NCBI RefSeq assembly: GCF_026169115.1
Contig: NZ_JAPFEA010000026.1
Span: 1 to 39,165 of the forward strand
Source of the DNA: Intestinimonas sp.
GTDB lineage: Bacteria; Bacillota; Clostridia; Oscillospirales; Oscillospiraceae
DNA: 39,165 bases
Direction: 5' to 3'
The notes below the pieces were generated by a model that worked only from the letters and a program-made list of their open reading frames with translations, did no database searches and was not told the origin of the DNA. Shown piece after piece: positions 14,408 to 23,669 of the stretch (the first letter of the stretch is position 1; each line of letters starts with the position of its first letter). Both the position numbers and the translations under genes were made by a program.

Positions 14408-15751
14408 ATGAGTCATAAGTTTTATGGCGGCGTCCACCCCGCCGAGCACAAGGAGGCGACGGAGCGCAAGCCCGTCGTCCCGCTGGAGGAAGCTCCGGCT
14501 CAGGTGGTGATCCCCATGTCCATGCATGTGGGAGCCCCCTGCAAGCCCATCGTGGCTGTGGGGGATGAGGTGAAGGTGGGCCAGAAGGTCGGCGAGATCG
14601 CCGGTCTCGGCGCTCCCATTCACGCCAGCGTCTCCGGTAAGGTCGTGGCCGTGGAGGCCCGTCCCCATCCCGGCGGCGGAAAGATGATGTCCGTGGTCAT
14701 CGAGAACGATTTCCAGGACACTCCCTGTGAGTCCATCAAGCACCGTGACAATGTGGATGCCCTCACTCCCCAGGAGATCATCGACATCGTCAAGGAAGCC
14801 GGTATCACCGGTATGGGCGGCGCGGGCTTCCCCACCCACGTCAAGCTCTCCGGCGCGGTGGGCAAGGTCGACGCCATCCTCATCAACGGCGCCGAGTGCG
14901 AGCCCTACATCACCGCCGACCACCGGCTCATGCTGGAGCGCGGCGAGGCCGTCCTGGGCGGCGTGGGCTTCATCATGAAGGCCCTGGGCCTGAAGGAGGC
15001 CACCATCGGCATCGAGGCCAACAAGCTCGACGCCGTGGAGCACCTGAAGAGCCTGCTCCCCGCCGACAGCGGCATCCACATCGAGACCCTGAAGACCCGC
15101 TATCCCCAGGGCGCTGAGAAGCAGCTCATCCAGCGGATCACCGGCCGCGAGGTGCCCCCCGGCGGTCTGCCCGCCGACGTGGGCTGCACCGTGTTCAACG
15201 TGGCCACCGCCGCCGCCATCTACGACGCGGTCACTGAGGGCAAGCCCCTCACCCACCGCAACGTCACCCTGACCGGCGGCGCCATGGCCCGGCCCATGAA
15301 CGTCAACGCCCCCATCGGCACCCCCCTGGAGCACCTCATCAAGATGGCCGGCGGGTTCCAGACCCAGCCCCAGCGCCTGCTGATGGGCGGCCCCATGATG
15401 GGCAATCCCCAGTACGACCTGACCTCCCCCATGATGAAGGGCACCAACTGCCTGCTGGCCCTCACCGACGCTGAGGCCGCCGTGCAGGACACCGAGCAGA
15501 CCTGTATCCGCTGCGGCAAGTGCGTCAACGCCTGCCCCATGCACCTCATGCCCCTCTACATGCGCATGTTCAGCATGAAGCGGGACTGGGACAAGGTCCA
15601 GAAGTACAATGTCATGGACTGCATGGAGTGCGGTTCCTGCAACTACATCTGCCCCGCCCGCATCCACCTGGTCCAGACCTTCCGGATGGCCAAGTTTGAG
15701 ATCCGCGGACTCCAGCAGAAAGCGAAAGCGAAGGAGGCGGCCAAAGCATGA
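14408..15751 (+). CDS. rnfC: Rnf complex subunit C (electron entry/NADH side)
   Basis: A 447-residue subunit of the membrane ferredoxin:NAD+ oxidoreductase. It has the glycine-rich GITGMGGAGFPTHVKL (flavin/NADH-binding region shared with complex I NuoF, about 131-146), NGAECEPYITADHRLM, and two ferredoxin-type clusters, CIRCGKCVNACP (about 366-377) and CMECGSCNYICP (about 405-416), which carry two [4Fe-4S] centres. It ends in a short Ala/Lys tail. GAGGTGAT precedes ATG 14408. First gene of the operon C-D-G-E-A-B; its stop overlaps the start of rnfD (ATGA). Confidence 0.97.
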   Translation: MSHKFYGGVHPAEHKEATERKPVVPLEEAPAQVVIPMSMHVGAPCKPIVAVGDEVKVGQKVGEIAGLGAPIHASVSGKVVAVEARPHPGGGKMMSVVIENDFQDTPCESIKHRDNVDALTPQEIIDIVKEAGITGMGGAGFPTHVKLSGAVGKVDAILINGAECEPYITADHRLMLERGEAVLGGVGFIMKALGLKEATIGIEANKLDAVEHLKSLLPADSGIHIETLKTRYPQGAEKQLIQRITGREVPPGGLPADVGCTVFNVATAAAIYDAVTEGKPLTHRNVTLTGGAMARPMNVNAPIGTPLEHLIKMAGGFQTQPQRLLMGGPMMGNPQYDLTSPMMKGTNCLLALTDAEAAVQDTEQTCIRCGKCVNACPMHLMPLYMRMFSMKRDWDKVQKYNVMDCMECGSCNYICPARIHLVQTFRMAKFEIRGLQQKAKAKEAAKA

Positions 15752-16785
15752 GCAACGAAACAAAGCTGCTGGGGGTAGCATCTTCCCCCCACGTCTCCTC
15801 GCCTTACGGCACCCGTTCCCTGATGCTGGACGTGCTGATCGCCCTGGTGCCCGCCCTGTGCGCGGCGGTCTTCTTCTTCGGCCCCCGGGCCCTCATCGCC
15901 ACCGTCATCTCCGTGGTGGCCTGTGAGATCTTCGAGTTCGGCTACCGCAAGCTCCTCCACAAGACCCAGACCACCGGCGACCTGTCCGCCGCCGTCACCG
16001 GCGTGCTGCTGGCCTTTGTCTGCCCGGTGACCCTGCCCTACTGGATGCTGGTCATCGGCGACTTCTTCGCCATTGTGGTGGTCAAGCAGCTCTTCGGCGG
16101 CCTGGGCAAGAACTTCGTCAACCCCGCCCTGGCCGGCCGCGCCTTCCTGATGCTCAGCTATCCGGTGGCCATGACCACCTGGGCTGTGCCCGGCAAGTGG
16201 TCCGGCCTCATCTCCGCCGCTGACGCCGTCACCGGCGCCACCCCCCTGTCCGCGGACTTCATGCACGCCGGTATCCTGCCCGACGCCAGCATCACCGACA
16301 TGCTGGTGGGCAAGGTGGGCGGCTGCATGGGCGAGGTCTCTGCCCTCCTGCTCCTGGCGGGCGGCATCTACCTCATCGCCCGGGGCGTCATCCGTCCCCA
16401 CATCCCCGTGGCCTTCATCGGCACCGTGGCCGTGCTCACCTTCCTCTTCCCCCAGGGCGGCAACGGCAACCTGGAGTGGATGCTCTATGAGATCCTGGGC
16501 GGCGGCCTGTTCCTGGGCGCCTTCTTCATGGCCACCGACTACGTGACCAGCCCCACCACTCCCATGGGCGAGCTGGTCTTCGGCATCGGCTGCGGCCTGC
16601 TGACCGTCTTCATCCGCTATTTCGGCGGCTATCCCGAGGGCGTCAGCTACGCTATCCTCATCATGAACGTCTGCGCCTGGCTCTTTGACCAGGTCTGCAA
16701 GCCCGCCCGCTTCGGCTTCACCAAAGAGATGAAGGAGAAGGCCAAGGCGGCCAAGAAAGCTGCGAAGGAGGGTGCCTCCAAATGA
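15748..16785 (+). CDS. rnfD: Rnf complex subunit D (membrane, covalent FMN)
   Basis: A 345-residue membrane subunit with about nine to ten hydrophobic helices. The segment DAVTGATPLSADF (about 156-168) contains the threonine of the S/T-GAT motif to which FMN is attached through phosphate in RnfD and NqrB. FVNPALAGRAFLMLSYP is another family hallmark. It starts inside the rnfC stop (ATGA) and ends inside the rnfG start. With A, E and G it forms the ion-translocating core; Na+ or H+ use cannot be told from sequence alone. Confidence 0.96.
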   Translation: MSNETKLLGVASSPHVSSPYGTRSLMLDVLIALVPALCAAVFFFGPRALIATVISVVACEIFEFGYRKLLHKTQTTGDLSAAVTGVLLAFVCPVTLPYWMLVIGDFFAIVVVKQLFGGLGKNFVNPALAGRAFLMLSYPVAMTTWAVPGKWSGLISAADAVTGATPLSADFMHAGILPDASITDMLVGKVGGCMGEVSALLLLAGGIYLIARGVIRPHIPVAFIGTVAVLTFLFPQGGNGNLEWMLYEILGGGLFLGAFFMATDYVTSPTTPMGELVFGIGCGLLTVFIRYFGGYPEGVSYAILIMNVCAWLFDQVCKPARFGFTKEMKEKAKAAKKAAKEGASK

Positions 16786-17330
16786 GCGATACCGTTGTTA
16801 TGAAGAAAAAGGAGGCGGGCCCGGCTCAGCTCGTCATCACCCTGTTTGCCATCAGCGCCATCTGCGCCGTGCTCCTGGGCCTGGTCAACTCCATCACCAG
16901 CGGCCCCATCCAGGCTGCCAAGGAGGCTAAGACCAAAGCCGCCATGGAAGCCGTGCTCCCCGCCGACAGCTACGACAAGGTGGAGTACACCGGCGGCGAG
17001 GCCCTGGTCACCGCCGTCTACAAGGCCGGAGACGCCGGCTATGTGGTCCAGGTGGCCCCCTCCGGCTTCGGCGGCAACCTGGACGTCATGGTGGGAGTGA
17101 ACACCGACGGTACCTGCTCCGGCGTGTCCATCATCAGCCACGCTGAGACCTCCGGCCTGGGCGCCAACGCCACCAAGGAGGACTTCCGGAACCAGTTCGT
17201 GGGCAAGTCCAATGCGGCCGTCACCAAGGACGGCGGCGACATTGCCGCCCTCACCGGCGCCACCATCACCTCCCGCGCGATCTGCAACGGCGTCAACGCC
17301 GCCATTGCCGCCGCGGGCAGCCTGGGTTAA
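16782..17330 (+). CDS. rnfG: Rnf complex subunit G (covalent FMN)
   Basis: A 182-residue protein with one N-terminal membrane helix (LVITLFAISAICAVLLGLVNSITS, about 13-36) and an extracytoplasmic FMN-binding domain. The attachment motif is ALTGATITSRAICNGVNAA near the C-terminus (Thr in S/T-G-A-T). GHAETSGLG-like ISHAETSGLGANAT is the conserved flavin loop. It overlaps rnfD by 4 nt and is followed by rnfE after 13 bp with a strong AAGGAGGG. Confidence 0.95.
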   Translation: MSDTVVMKKKEAGPAQLVITLFAISAICAVLLGLVNSITSGPIQAAKEAKTKAAMEAVLPADSYDKVEYTGGEALVTAVYKAGDAGYVVQVAPSGFGGNLDVMVGVNTDGTCSGVSIISHAETSGLGANATKEDFRNQFVGKSNAAVTKDGGDIAALTGATITSRAICNGVNAAIAAAGSLG

Positions 17331-17343
17331 GGAGGGATAGACC

Positions 17344-17991
17344 ATGGACATCAAGAAACAATTCAAGGAAGGTCTGGTCACTCAGAACCCGGTGCTGGTG
17401 CAGCTTCTGGGTATGTGCTCCACCATGGCCATCACCACCGTCTTCTTCAACGGTGTGGGCATGGGTCTGGCCGTGCTCATCATCCTGACCTGCTCCAACA
17501 TCGTTATCTCCGCCCTGCGGAAGATCATCCCCGACAAGATCCGTATCGCCTGCTTCATCGTGGTCATCGCCAGTTTCGTGACCATCGTAGATTTGCTGCT
17601 CCAGGCCTTTGTGCCGGCGCTGGCTGACAGCTTGGGCGTGTTCATCCCCCTCATCGTGGTCAACTGCATCATCCTGGGCCGTGCCGAGGGCTTCTGCTAC
17701 AAGAACGGCGTGGCTGCCTCCGCTGTGGACGGCATTTTCCAGGGCATTGGCTACACCTGGGTCCTCATTGTCATGTGCCTGGTCCGCGAGTTCCTGGGCA
17801 ATGGCACCATCCTGGGCGGCCTGAGTTTCCTCAACGACGGCAACGGCATCCGCATCCTCCCCGAGGGCGTGGGCGCGCTGGGTATCTCCCTCCCCGTCGG
17901 CGGCTTCCTGGTGCTGGCGGCGCTGATCGCCTTCATGCAGTGGGCCCTGGCCCGTGCCGAGAAAAACAAGACTGAGGAGGTGGCGAAGTAA
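17344..17991 (+). CDS. rnfE: Rnf complex subunit E
   Basis: A 215-residue integral membrane protein with six predicted helices. Conserved stretches include [39 protein letters not shown] with the cysteine that helps hold the intramembrane iron centre in Rnf/Nqr, and the C-terminal [11 protein letters not shown]. It is homologous to RnfA, the two forming an inverted pair in the membrane. ATG 17344 follows AAGGAGGGA; its TAA overlaps the rnfA start by one base. Confidence 0.96.
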   Translation: MDIKKQFKEGLVTQNPVLVQLLGMCSTMAITTVFFNGVGMGLAVLIILTCSNIVISALRKIIPDKIRIACFIVVIASFVTIVDLLLQAFVPALADSLGVFIPLIVVNCIILGRAEGFCYKNGVAASAVDGIFQGIGYTWVLIVMCLVREFLGNGTILGGLSFLNDGNGIRILPEGVGALGISLPVGGFLVLAALIAFMQWALARAEKNKTEEVAK

Positions 17992-18605
17992 TGGATTTTG
18001 CCGGACTGTTCTCCATCGCCCTGGGCGCGATTTTGGTCAACAACTTCATCTTCGCCCAGTTCCTGGGCATCTGCCCCTTCATGGGCGTGTCCAAAAAGGT
18101 CGATACCGCCTTGGGCATGGGCCTGGCCGTGACCTTCGTCATGGGTCTGGCCTCCGCTGTGTGCTGGCTCATCAATGAGTTCCTGCTGGTCAACCCCGCC
18201 ATCTACGGCGAGGGCAAGCCCAACCTGGCCTTCATGCAGACCATCGCCTTCATCCTGGTCATCGCCTCCCTGGTGCAGTTCGTGGAGATGTTCCTGAAGA
18301 AGAACGTCCCCTCCCTGTATCAGGCCCTGGGCATCTATCTGCCCCTCATCACCACCAACTGCGCTGTGCTGGGCGTGGTGCTGCTGAACGTGCAGAACAA
18401 CTACAACTTCATTGAGAGCGTTGTCTACGGCATCACCGGCGGCCTGGGTTTCCTGCTGGCCATCTTCCTCTTCGCCAGCGTCCGTGAGCGGCTGGATGCC
18501 ACCATGGACTGCCCCAAGGCCTTTGAAGGGTTCCCCATCGCTCTGGTCACCGCCGGCCTCATCGCTCTGGCCTTCATGGGCTTCAGCGGCCTGAAGGTGT
18601 TTTAA
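17991..18605 (+). CDS. rnfA: Rnf complex subunit A
   Basis: A 204-residue membrane protein with six hydrophobic helices. Hallmarks are [23 protein letters not shown] at the start and [19 protein letters not shown], whose cysteine pairs with that of RnfE at the iron site between the subunits (family knowledge). It ends [24 protein letters not shown]. It begins at the A of the rnfE stop and is followed by rnfB after 12 bp with AAGGAGGGG. Confidence 0.97.
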   Translation: MDFAGLFSIALGAILVNNFIFAQFLGICPFMGVSKKVDTALGMGLAVTFVMGLASAVCWLINEFLLVNPAIYGEGKPNLAFMQTIAFILVIASLVQFVEMFLKKNVPSLYQALGIYLPLITTNCAVLGVVLLNVQNNYNFIESVVYGITGGLGFLLAIFLFASVRERLDATMDCPKAFEGFPIALVTAGLIALAFMGFSGLKVF

Positions 18606-18617
18606 GGAGGGGCTGAA

Positions 18618-19514
18618 ATGAATCTGGTTTTATTTGCATTCCTGATCCTGGGCGGCCTGGGCCTGGTCTTCGGCGGTGTGCTGGCCTTTGCCTCCCGCGT
18701 GTTCGCCGTGGAGGTGGACCCCCGTGAGGAGGCCATTGCCGGCTGTCTGCCCGGCGCCAACTGCGGCGGCTGCGGCTTTCCCGGCTGCGGCGGCTACGCG
18801 GCCGCTGTGGTGAAGGGGGAGGCCCCCGTCAACAAGTGCACCGCCGGAGGCGCCGCTGTGGCCGCCCAGATCGCGGAGATCATGGGCGTGGCCGCCGGCG
18901 AGAGCGTCAAGATGGTGGCCGCGGTCCACTGCTCCGGCTGCGGCGCGGCCCATCAGAAGTACGAGTACATCGGTGTCCACGACTGCGTGGCGGCTGCCCG
19001 TCTTCCCGGCGGCGGCCCCCTGAGCTGCGACTTCGGCTGCCTGGGCATGGGTTCCTGTGAGAAGGTCTGCCCCTTCGACGCCATCCACGTGGTGGACGGT
19101 GTGGCCAAGGTGGACGAGGACAAGTGTAAGGCATGTAACCAGTGTGTGGATGTCTGCCCCCGCCACATCATTGCGCTGGAGCCCTACAAGACCAAGAAGC
19201 ACGTCACCATCCCCTGCTCCTCCAAGGAGAAGGGCCCCGCTGTCACCAAGGTGTGCACCAACGGCTGTATCGGCTGCTCCCTGTGTGCCAAGTCCTGCCC
19301 CAAGGAAGCCATCACCATGGTCAACAACCTGGCTGTCATCGACTACGAGAAGTGCATCGGCTGCGGTATCTGCGCCCAGAAGTGCCCCCGCAAGCTGATT
19401 ACTGTGGACGGCAAGGTGCCCGAGGTGAAGCCCGCTGCTCCCAAGGCTGCGCCGGCCGCCCCCAAGGCTGCCGCCCCCGCCGCCGAGGCTCCCAAGGCCG
19501 AAACCAAGGAGTAA
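18618..19514 (+). CDS. rnfB: Rnf complex subunit B (polyferredoxin)
   Basis: A 298-residue iron-sulfur protein that accepts electrons from ferredoxin. One N-terminal membrane helix (VLFAFLILGGLGLVFGGVLAFAS) is followed by the domain CLPGANCGGCGFPGC (about 41-55), then CSGCG ... CDFGC ... CEKVCP, CKACNQCVDVCP, CTNGCIGCSLCAKSCP and CIGCGICAQKCP, giving room for about six [4Fe-4S] clusters, more than the E. coli form. The last 30 residues are an Ala/Pro/Lys repeat (PAAPKAAPAAPKAAA...) ending KAETKE, a flexible tail of unknown purpose. Last gene of the operon; a strong terminator follows at 19558. Confidence 0.96.
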   Translation: MNLVLFAFLILGGLGLVFGGVLAFASRVFAVEVDPREEAIAGCLPGANCGGCGFPGCGGYAAAVVKGEAPVNKCTAGGAAVAAQIAEIMGVAAGESVKMVAAVHCSGCGAAHQKYEYIGVHDCVAAARLPGGGPLSCDFGCLGMGSCEKVCPFDAIHVVDGVAKVDEDKCKACNQCVDVCPRHIIALEPYKTKKHVTIPCSSKEKGPAVTKVCTNGCIGCSLCAKSCPKEAITMVNNLAVIDYEKCIGCGICAQKCPRKLITVDGKVPEVKPAAPKAAPAAPKAAAPAAEAPKAETKE

Positions 19515-19557
19515 GCACGCGTCCCCATGCGGGGCATACAAGCAAAAACAGCAAGCA

Positions 19558-19594
19558 AGAGCGGCGCAGCTATCATAGCTGCGCCGCTCTTTTT
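19558..19594 (+). terminator. Terminator of the rnf operon
   Basis: A perfect 15-bp stem (19558-19572 with 19576-19590), 3-nt loop, then TTTTT. Confidence 0.95.
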
Positions 19595-19686
19595 GTCATG
19601 GCTCCGGCACTTCCATGCGGGTCTCATATCGTCCCTGCCAATGCTTCATCAGCGGGGACATCGGCTCCCACACGGATCTTTGACCC

Positions 19687-20463
19687 TTATTCATACTTCT
19701 TTCCGGCGATGGAGGCTGTCACCAGCACCCCCAGCACCACCGCCAGCGTCAGAGGCAGCTCCAGCGTGAGGGCGTGGCCGGGCCACAACGTGTGGACCAC
19801 CCCCCACAGCAGCGGGTAGAGGGCCAGGGCCCCCAGGATCCACCAGCGCAGGGCGTTCAGGATGTGGGGCCAGTTTCCGTTGTGGAAGCGCACCCCCACC
19901 AGATTCATGCGGAAGAAGCCGTCGCTGTATGAGGTGATGCGGTTTTCGTCGTAATAAGTGGGCAGCCGCTCCTTTACCCAGAAGCACAGCCAGGCCCCGA
20001 AGAGCAGGCACAGCCCCTCCACCAGCAAAACGGTGGAGGACATATCCTCCATGGAGAAGCCCAGGGCCAGCAGGGCGGCGGTCTCCCCCAGCCCGGCCAG
20101 GGCGCAGGCCCAAAAGCCCAGCCTCCACCGCCGCCGGGCCCCACGGACCGCCCTGTTCTCCTCCTCCCTCAGACGCAGGGCGGAGCCCACCAGGGCCTCC
20201 ACCTCCGCCGCCGGCAGGGTCTCCCGGGCGTCCCGCTCCCCCCGGAGCAGCTCGGCGACGCTCACCCCCAGGCAGTCAGCCAGGGGGATGAGCAGGGACA
20301 CGTCGGGCAGGCTCAACGCCCGCTCCCACTTGCTCACCGCCTTATCCGACACGAAAAGCAGCTCCGCCAGCTCCTTCTGGGTCAGGCCCTTCTCCTTCCG
20401 CAGTCGGAGCAGAAAGGCGCCGAATCGCTCCTTGTCGATCTCAAATCTGTCGTTTTCATACAT
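19687..20463 (-). CDS. XRE-family helix-turn-helix protein with membrane domain
   Basis: A 258-residue protein. Residues 10-65 are an XRE/Cro-type DNA-binding domain (FGAFLLRLRKEKGLTQKELAELLFVSDKAVSKWERALSLPDV). The rest has four hydrophobic stretches (about 117-140, 146-168, 202-224 and 231-253) with a basic/aromatic loop YYDENRITSYSDGFFRMNLVGVRFHNGNWP between the second and third. It is therefore probably a membrane-anchored regulator, a form common in Clostridia. ATG 20463 has AGGAGGAAGG upstream and a consensus promoter at 20488-20516; the frame continues upstream but without these signals. It is divergent from ilvD, 235 bp apart. The target is unknown. Confidence 0.85.
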   Translation of the reverse strand: MYENDRFEIDKERFGAFLLRLRKEKGLTQKELAELLFVSDKAVSKWERALSLPDVSLLIPLADCLGVSVAELLRGERDARETLPAAEVEALVGSALRLREEENRAVRGARRRWRLGFWACALAGLGETAALLALGFSMEDMSSTVLLVEGLCLLFGAWLCFWVKERLPTYYDENRITSYSDGFFRMNLVGVRFHNGNWPHILNALRWWILGALALYPLLWGVVHTLWPGHALTLELPLTLAVVLGVLVTASIAGKKYE

Positions 20464-20487
20464 GTCAGCCTTCCTCCTTGCTCCCCC

Positions 20488-20516
20488 ATTCTGCCAGAGC
20501 CGCGGCAAGCTGTCAA
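20488..20516 (-). promoter_or_regulatory. Promoter of the membrane XRE gene
   Basis: Minus strand TTGACA (complement of 20511-20516), 17-bp spacer, CAGAAT (complement of 20488-20493). The mRNA leader would be only about 20 nt. Confidence 0.75.
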
Positions 20517-20626
20517 CCGACTGCCGGTAGAGTCCTTGGGCCCCAATGGTTTGCCCCCTTCCTGCCCGGAGGGGGCCCACCAACGGTTTCTGTCCGGACA
20601 CCCCCGCCCGCAAGGAAAATTCCGCA

Positions 20627-20655
20627 TTGTCACTGTCCCGCACCTGTGTTATAAT
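20627..20655 (+). promoter_or_regulatory. Promoter of ilvD
   Basis: TTGTCA (20627-20632), 17-bp spacer, TATAAT (20650-20655). The start site near 20662 leaves about 37 nt of leader, too short for a T-box, so ilvD is not controlled like ilvB2. Confidence 0.85.
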
Positions 20656-20698
20656 ACCCTTAAACTTTTCCACATTAAATTGCAAAGGAGACTGAACC

Positions 20699-22360
20699 AT
20701 GCGCAGCGACAACGTGACCAAAGGCGTGGAGCGCGCCCCCAACCGCTCCCTTTTCTATGCCCTGGGCTACACCAAGGAGGAGCTGGAGCGGCCCCTCATC
20801 GGCGTGGTCTGCTCCCAGAACGAGATCGTCCCCGGCCACATGAACCTGGACAAAATCGCCGAGGCGGTGAAGGCCGGCATCCGCATGGCCGGCGGCACCC
20901 CCATCGAGTTCCCCGCCATCGCCGTGTGCGACGGCATCGCCATGGGCCATATCGGCATGAAGTACTCCCTGGTCACCCGGGAGCTCATCGCCGACTCCAC
21001 CGAGGCCATGGCCATGGCCCACCAGTTCGACGGCCTGGTGATGATCCCCAACTGCGACAAGAATGTGCCGGGGCTGCTGATGGCCGCCGCCCGGCTGAAC
21101 ATCCCCGCCATCTTCTGCTCCGGCGGGCCCATGCTGGCCGGCCGTCTGGGCGATGGCCGCCGCTCCTGCCTCAGCCATATGTTCGAGGCGGTGGGGGCCT
21201 ACAAGGCCGGCAAGCTGGACGAGGCCGGCGTGGAGGACTATGAGAACAACGCCTGCCCCACCTGCGGCTCCTGCTCGGGCATGTATACCGCCAACTCCAT
21301 GAACTGTCTCACCGAGGGCATCGGCATGGCCCTGCGGGGCAACGGCACCATCCCCGCCGTCCTCTCCGCCCGGCTGCGGCTGGCCAAGCACACCGGCATG
21401 CAGATCATGGAGCTGGTGAAGCGGGACATCCGCCCCCGTGACATCATGACCGAGGCCGCCTTCCACAACGCCGAGACCCTGGACATGGCTCTGGGCTGCT
21501 CCACCAACTCCATGCTCCACCTGCCCGCCATCGCCCACGAGTGCGGCATCGAGCTCTCCTTCGACATGGCCAACGAGATTAGCCGCAAAACCCCCAACCT
21601 CTGCCATCTGGCCCCCGCCGGGGACACCTACATCGAGGACCTGGACCGGGCCGGCGGCGTCTACGCCGTCATGAAGGAGCTCACCAAAAAGGGCCTGCTG
21701 GACACCTCCGGCATCACCGTCACCGGCAGGACGGTGGCTGAGAACCTGGAGGGGGTGGAGAACACCGACCCCGAGATCATCCGGCCCATCGACAACCCCT
21801 ACTCCCCCTACGGCGGCATCGCCGTCCTCAAGGGCTCCCTGGCCCCCGAGGGCTGCGTGGTCAAGCAGTCCGCCGTGGCCGAGGAGATGATGGTCCACAC
21901 CGGCCCCGCCCGGGTCTTCGACTCCGAGGACGACGCCATCGCCGCCATCTATGCCGGTAAGATCCGCTCCGGCGACGTGGTGGTCATCCGCTATGAGGGG
22001 CCCAAGGGCGGGCCCGGCATGCGGGAGATGCTCAACCCCACCTCCGCCATCGCCGGCATGGGCCTGGACAAGTCGGTGGCCCTCATCACCGACGGCCGCT
22101 TCTCCGGCGCCACCCGCGGCGCTTCCATCGGCCACGTCTCCCCCGAGGCCGCCCTGGGCGGGCCCATCGCCTTCGTGGAGGAGGGGGACACCATCGCCAT
22201 CGACATTCCCAACTGCAAGATCGACGTGCTGGTGGACGAGGCCACCCTGGCTGAGCGGAAGGCCAAGTGGGTCTGCCCCGAGCCCCGGGTCCAGACCGGC
22301 TACCTCCGCCGCTACGCCAAGCTGGTCACCTCCGCCGCCCGCGGCGCTGTATTGGAGTAA
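20699..22360 (+). CDS. ilvD: Dihydroxy-acid dehydratase
   Basis: A 553-residue iron-sulfur dehydratase, the third shared step of valine, leucine and isoleucine synthesis. Cluster cysteines are seen in [10 protein letters not shown] (Cys119) and [17 protein letters not shown] (Cys192). Other signatures are [24 protein letters not shown], the metal/substrate site KGSLAPEG, and [19 protein letters not shown] near the end. Length is normal. AAAGGAGA precedes ATG 20699. It stands alone between two regulators, away from ilvBN and ilvC, with its own promoter and terminator. Confidence 0.97.
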   Translation: MRSDNVTKGVERAPNRSLFYALGYTKEELERPLIGVVCSQNEIVPGHMNLDKIAEAVKAGIRMAGGTPIEFPAIAVCDGIAMGHIGMKYSLVTRELIADSTEAMAMAHQFDGLVMIPNCDKNVPGLLMAAARLNIPAIFCSGGPMLAGRLGDGRRSCLSHMFEAVGAYKAGKLDEAGVEDYENNACPTCGSCSGMYTANSMNCLTEGIGMALRGNGTIPAVLSARLRLAKHTGMQIMELVKRDIRPRDIMTEAAFHNAETLDMALGCSTNSMLHLPAIAHECGIELSFDMANEISRKTPNLCHLAPAGDTYIEDLDRAGGVYAVMKELTKKGLLDTSGITVTGRTVAENLEGVENTDPEIIRPIDNPYSPYGGIAVLKGSLAPEGCVVKQSAVAEEMMVHTGPARVFDSEDDAIAAIYAGKIRSGDVVVIRYEGPKGGPGMREMLNPTSAIAGMGLDKSVALITDGRFSGATRGASIGHVSPEAALGGPIAFVEEGDTIAIDIPNCKIDVLVDEATLAERKAKWVCPEPRVQTGYLRRYAKLVTSAARGAVLE

Positions 22361-22363
22361 CTG

Positions 22364-22392
22364 TTCTTTTTCTCGAGAGAAAAAGAATTTTT
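22364..22392 (+). terminator. Terminator of ilvD
   Basis: An 11-bp stem of TTCTTTTTCTC (22364-22374) with GAGAAAAAGAA (22377-22387), then TTTTT. The stem is AT-rich, so it is weaker than most here. It starts 3 nt after the ilvD stop. Confidence 0.7.
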
Positions 22393-22486
22393 GTTACCGC
22401 TCTGATTGTGTCCCCGAAACAGAACTTCGATGCACGACGACCAACGCAGTAGAAGACTTTTCCATTCGGTGTGCCGCTCCCTACCG

Positions 22487-22521
22487 CCGGGCCGGGTCCT
22501 ATGACCCGGCCCGGTCTTTTT
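22487..22521 (+). terminator. Second terminator in the ilvD-XRE gap
   Basis: A 12-bp GC-rich stem (22487-22498 with 22503-22514), 4-nt loop, followed by TCTTTTT. The 95 bases between this and the ilvD terminator contain no frame with a start site; they may be trailer or a small RNA. Confidence 0.85.
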
Positions 22522-22564
22522 CCCCCCGCAACAGATCGTTGCCCCCCATTTTCGCATGAATTGC

Positions 22565-22594
22565 TTTTCAAAATGTGTCGGAAGGCGCTATACT
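22565..22594 (+). promoter_or_regulatory. Candidate promoter of the second XRE gene
   Basis: TTTTCA (22565-22570), 18-bp spacer, TATACT (22589-22594), ending 20 bp before the start codon region. Confidence 0.5.
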
Positions 22595-22614
22595 GGCATC
22601 AAGGAGGTGCTCCT

Positions 22615-23544
22615 ATGATGAATCAAACGGAATCCTTCGGCGTCCGTCTGGCCCAGCTGCGCCGGGACGCCGGTCTTTCCCAGCAGGGGCTGGCCCAGGC
22701 TCTCTCTGTCACCCGCCAGGCTGTCTCCAACTGGGAGCGGGACCAAACCGTCCCTGACCTGGACATGCTCCGCTCCATCGCCACCGCCCTGGGCACCAAC
22801 CTGAATACCCTGTGCGGCGTAGAAGCCCTGCCGCGTCGCAGGCCCCGGCGGACCCTCCCCCGTCCCGTCCTGGCCCTCTCCCTCTGCGCCGCCTTCTGTC
22901 TGGGCGCGGGCCTGGGACTGTGGTCCAGCCGCACTCCGCCGGAACCTGTCCCGGATGCCACTGTCTCTACAACTCTGTCCGCCCACCGGATCAGCTACAC
23001 CACCCCTAGCGGCATCAAGGTGACCACCGCCGCCGACGATGCCCTGAAGGTCTCCGACAAGCTGGCCGCCCTACCGGAGCAGGCCCCCGGCCCAGTGGAG
23101 CTCACAGCGCAGCTCAGGGATGATTTTTCCTACTTCGCCCAGCAGTACGTCCTCCGCTTCCTCCCCGACTATCAGGACGGTGCCTTTCTCTCTGACTGGG
23201 ACGATGTGCTGTTGTGGTGCTACCGCTCCGGGTGCAGCAACGGCGACATCATGCCCCCCCAGACAGTGGCCGACTACCTGGCCCGTTTCTTCGGCTATGA
23301 GGGGGAGCTTCCCGCCCAGGGGACAGAACAGTTTCCGCTGAAAAGCGGCGGCTATTACCCGGAGTGCGGCGCCTTCACCACCTCTGATGATGTCTACACC
23401 CTCAGCAGCCTGGAGCTGCTGGAGGACGGGACCTATCGGGCGCTGCTCCAGGCAAAGCCCTACGGCATGACCCTGGAGCTGACCCTCTCCCCCACCGACA
23501 ACGGTCTGCTCCTCCACTACGCCCTCAAGACCTATGGTTCCTGA
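22615..23544 (+). CDS. XRE-family regulator with single membrane helix and extracytoplasmic domain
   Basis: A 309-residue protein. Residues 6-62 form an XRE-type helix-turn-helix (FGVRLAQLRRDAGLSQQGLAQALSVTRQAVSNWERDQTVPDL). A basic stretch (RRRPRRTLPRP) leads into one membrane helix (VLALSLCAAFCLGAGLGLW, about 82-100). The remaining 205 residues, probably outside the membrane, match no domain I can name; they contain FSYFAQQYVLRFLPDYQDG and a C-terminal beta-rich part. The one-helix layout suggests a transmembrane sensor-regulator. AAGGAGGTG lies 6 nt before ATG 22615 (a second ATG follows at 22618). It has its own promoter and terminator. Confidence 0.83.
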   Translation: MMNQTESFGVRLAQLRRDAGLSQQGLAQALSVTRQAVSNWERDQTVPDLDMLRSIATALGTNLNTLCGVEALPRRRPRRTLPRPVLALSLCAAFCLGAGLGLWSSRTPPEPVPDATVSTTLSAHRISYTTPSGIKVTTAADDALKVSDKLAALPEQAPGPVELTAQLRDDFSYFAQQYVLRFLPDYQDGAFLSDWDDVLLWCYRSGCSNGDIMPPQTVADYLARFFGYEGELPAQGTEQFPLKSGGYYPECGAFTTSDDVYTLSSLELLEDGTYRALLQAKPYGMTLELTLSPTDNGLLLHYALKTYGS

Positions 23545-23557
23545 CCCGTACCGCTTC

Positions 23558-23592
23558 GCCCGGGCCCTTTTCAAAAGGGTCCGGGCTTTTTT
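23558..23592 (+). terminator. Terminator of the second XRE gene
   Basis: A 14-bp stem with one G-T pair (23558-23571 with 23573-23586), followed by TTTTTT. Confidence 0.9.
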
Positions 23593-23602
23593 CGCTTCTC
23601 TA

Positions 23603-23653
23603 TTGACTTATATCGAATATCGTTATACTATGATTATACCGATATTCGATATA
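23603..23653 (+). promoter_or_regulatory. padR promoter with overlapping 14-bp inverted-repeat operator
   Basis: The promoter is TTGACT (23603-23608), 17 bp, TACTAT (23626-23631). Two perfect 14-bp arms, TATATCGAATATCG (23609-23622) and CGATATTCGATATA (23640-23653), flank the -10. The left arm fills the spacer and the right one covers the start-site region. A repressor bound here would exclude polymerase, so PadR autoregulation is the simplest reading. The next start codon lies 16 bp on. Confidence 0.8.
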
Positions 23654-23669
23654 GTTTGGAGGTGAGGAC

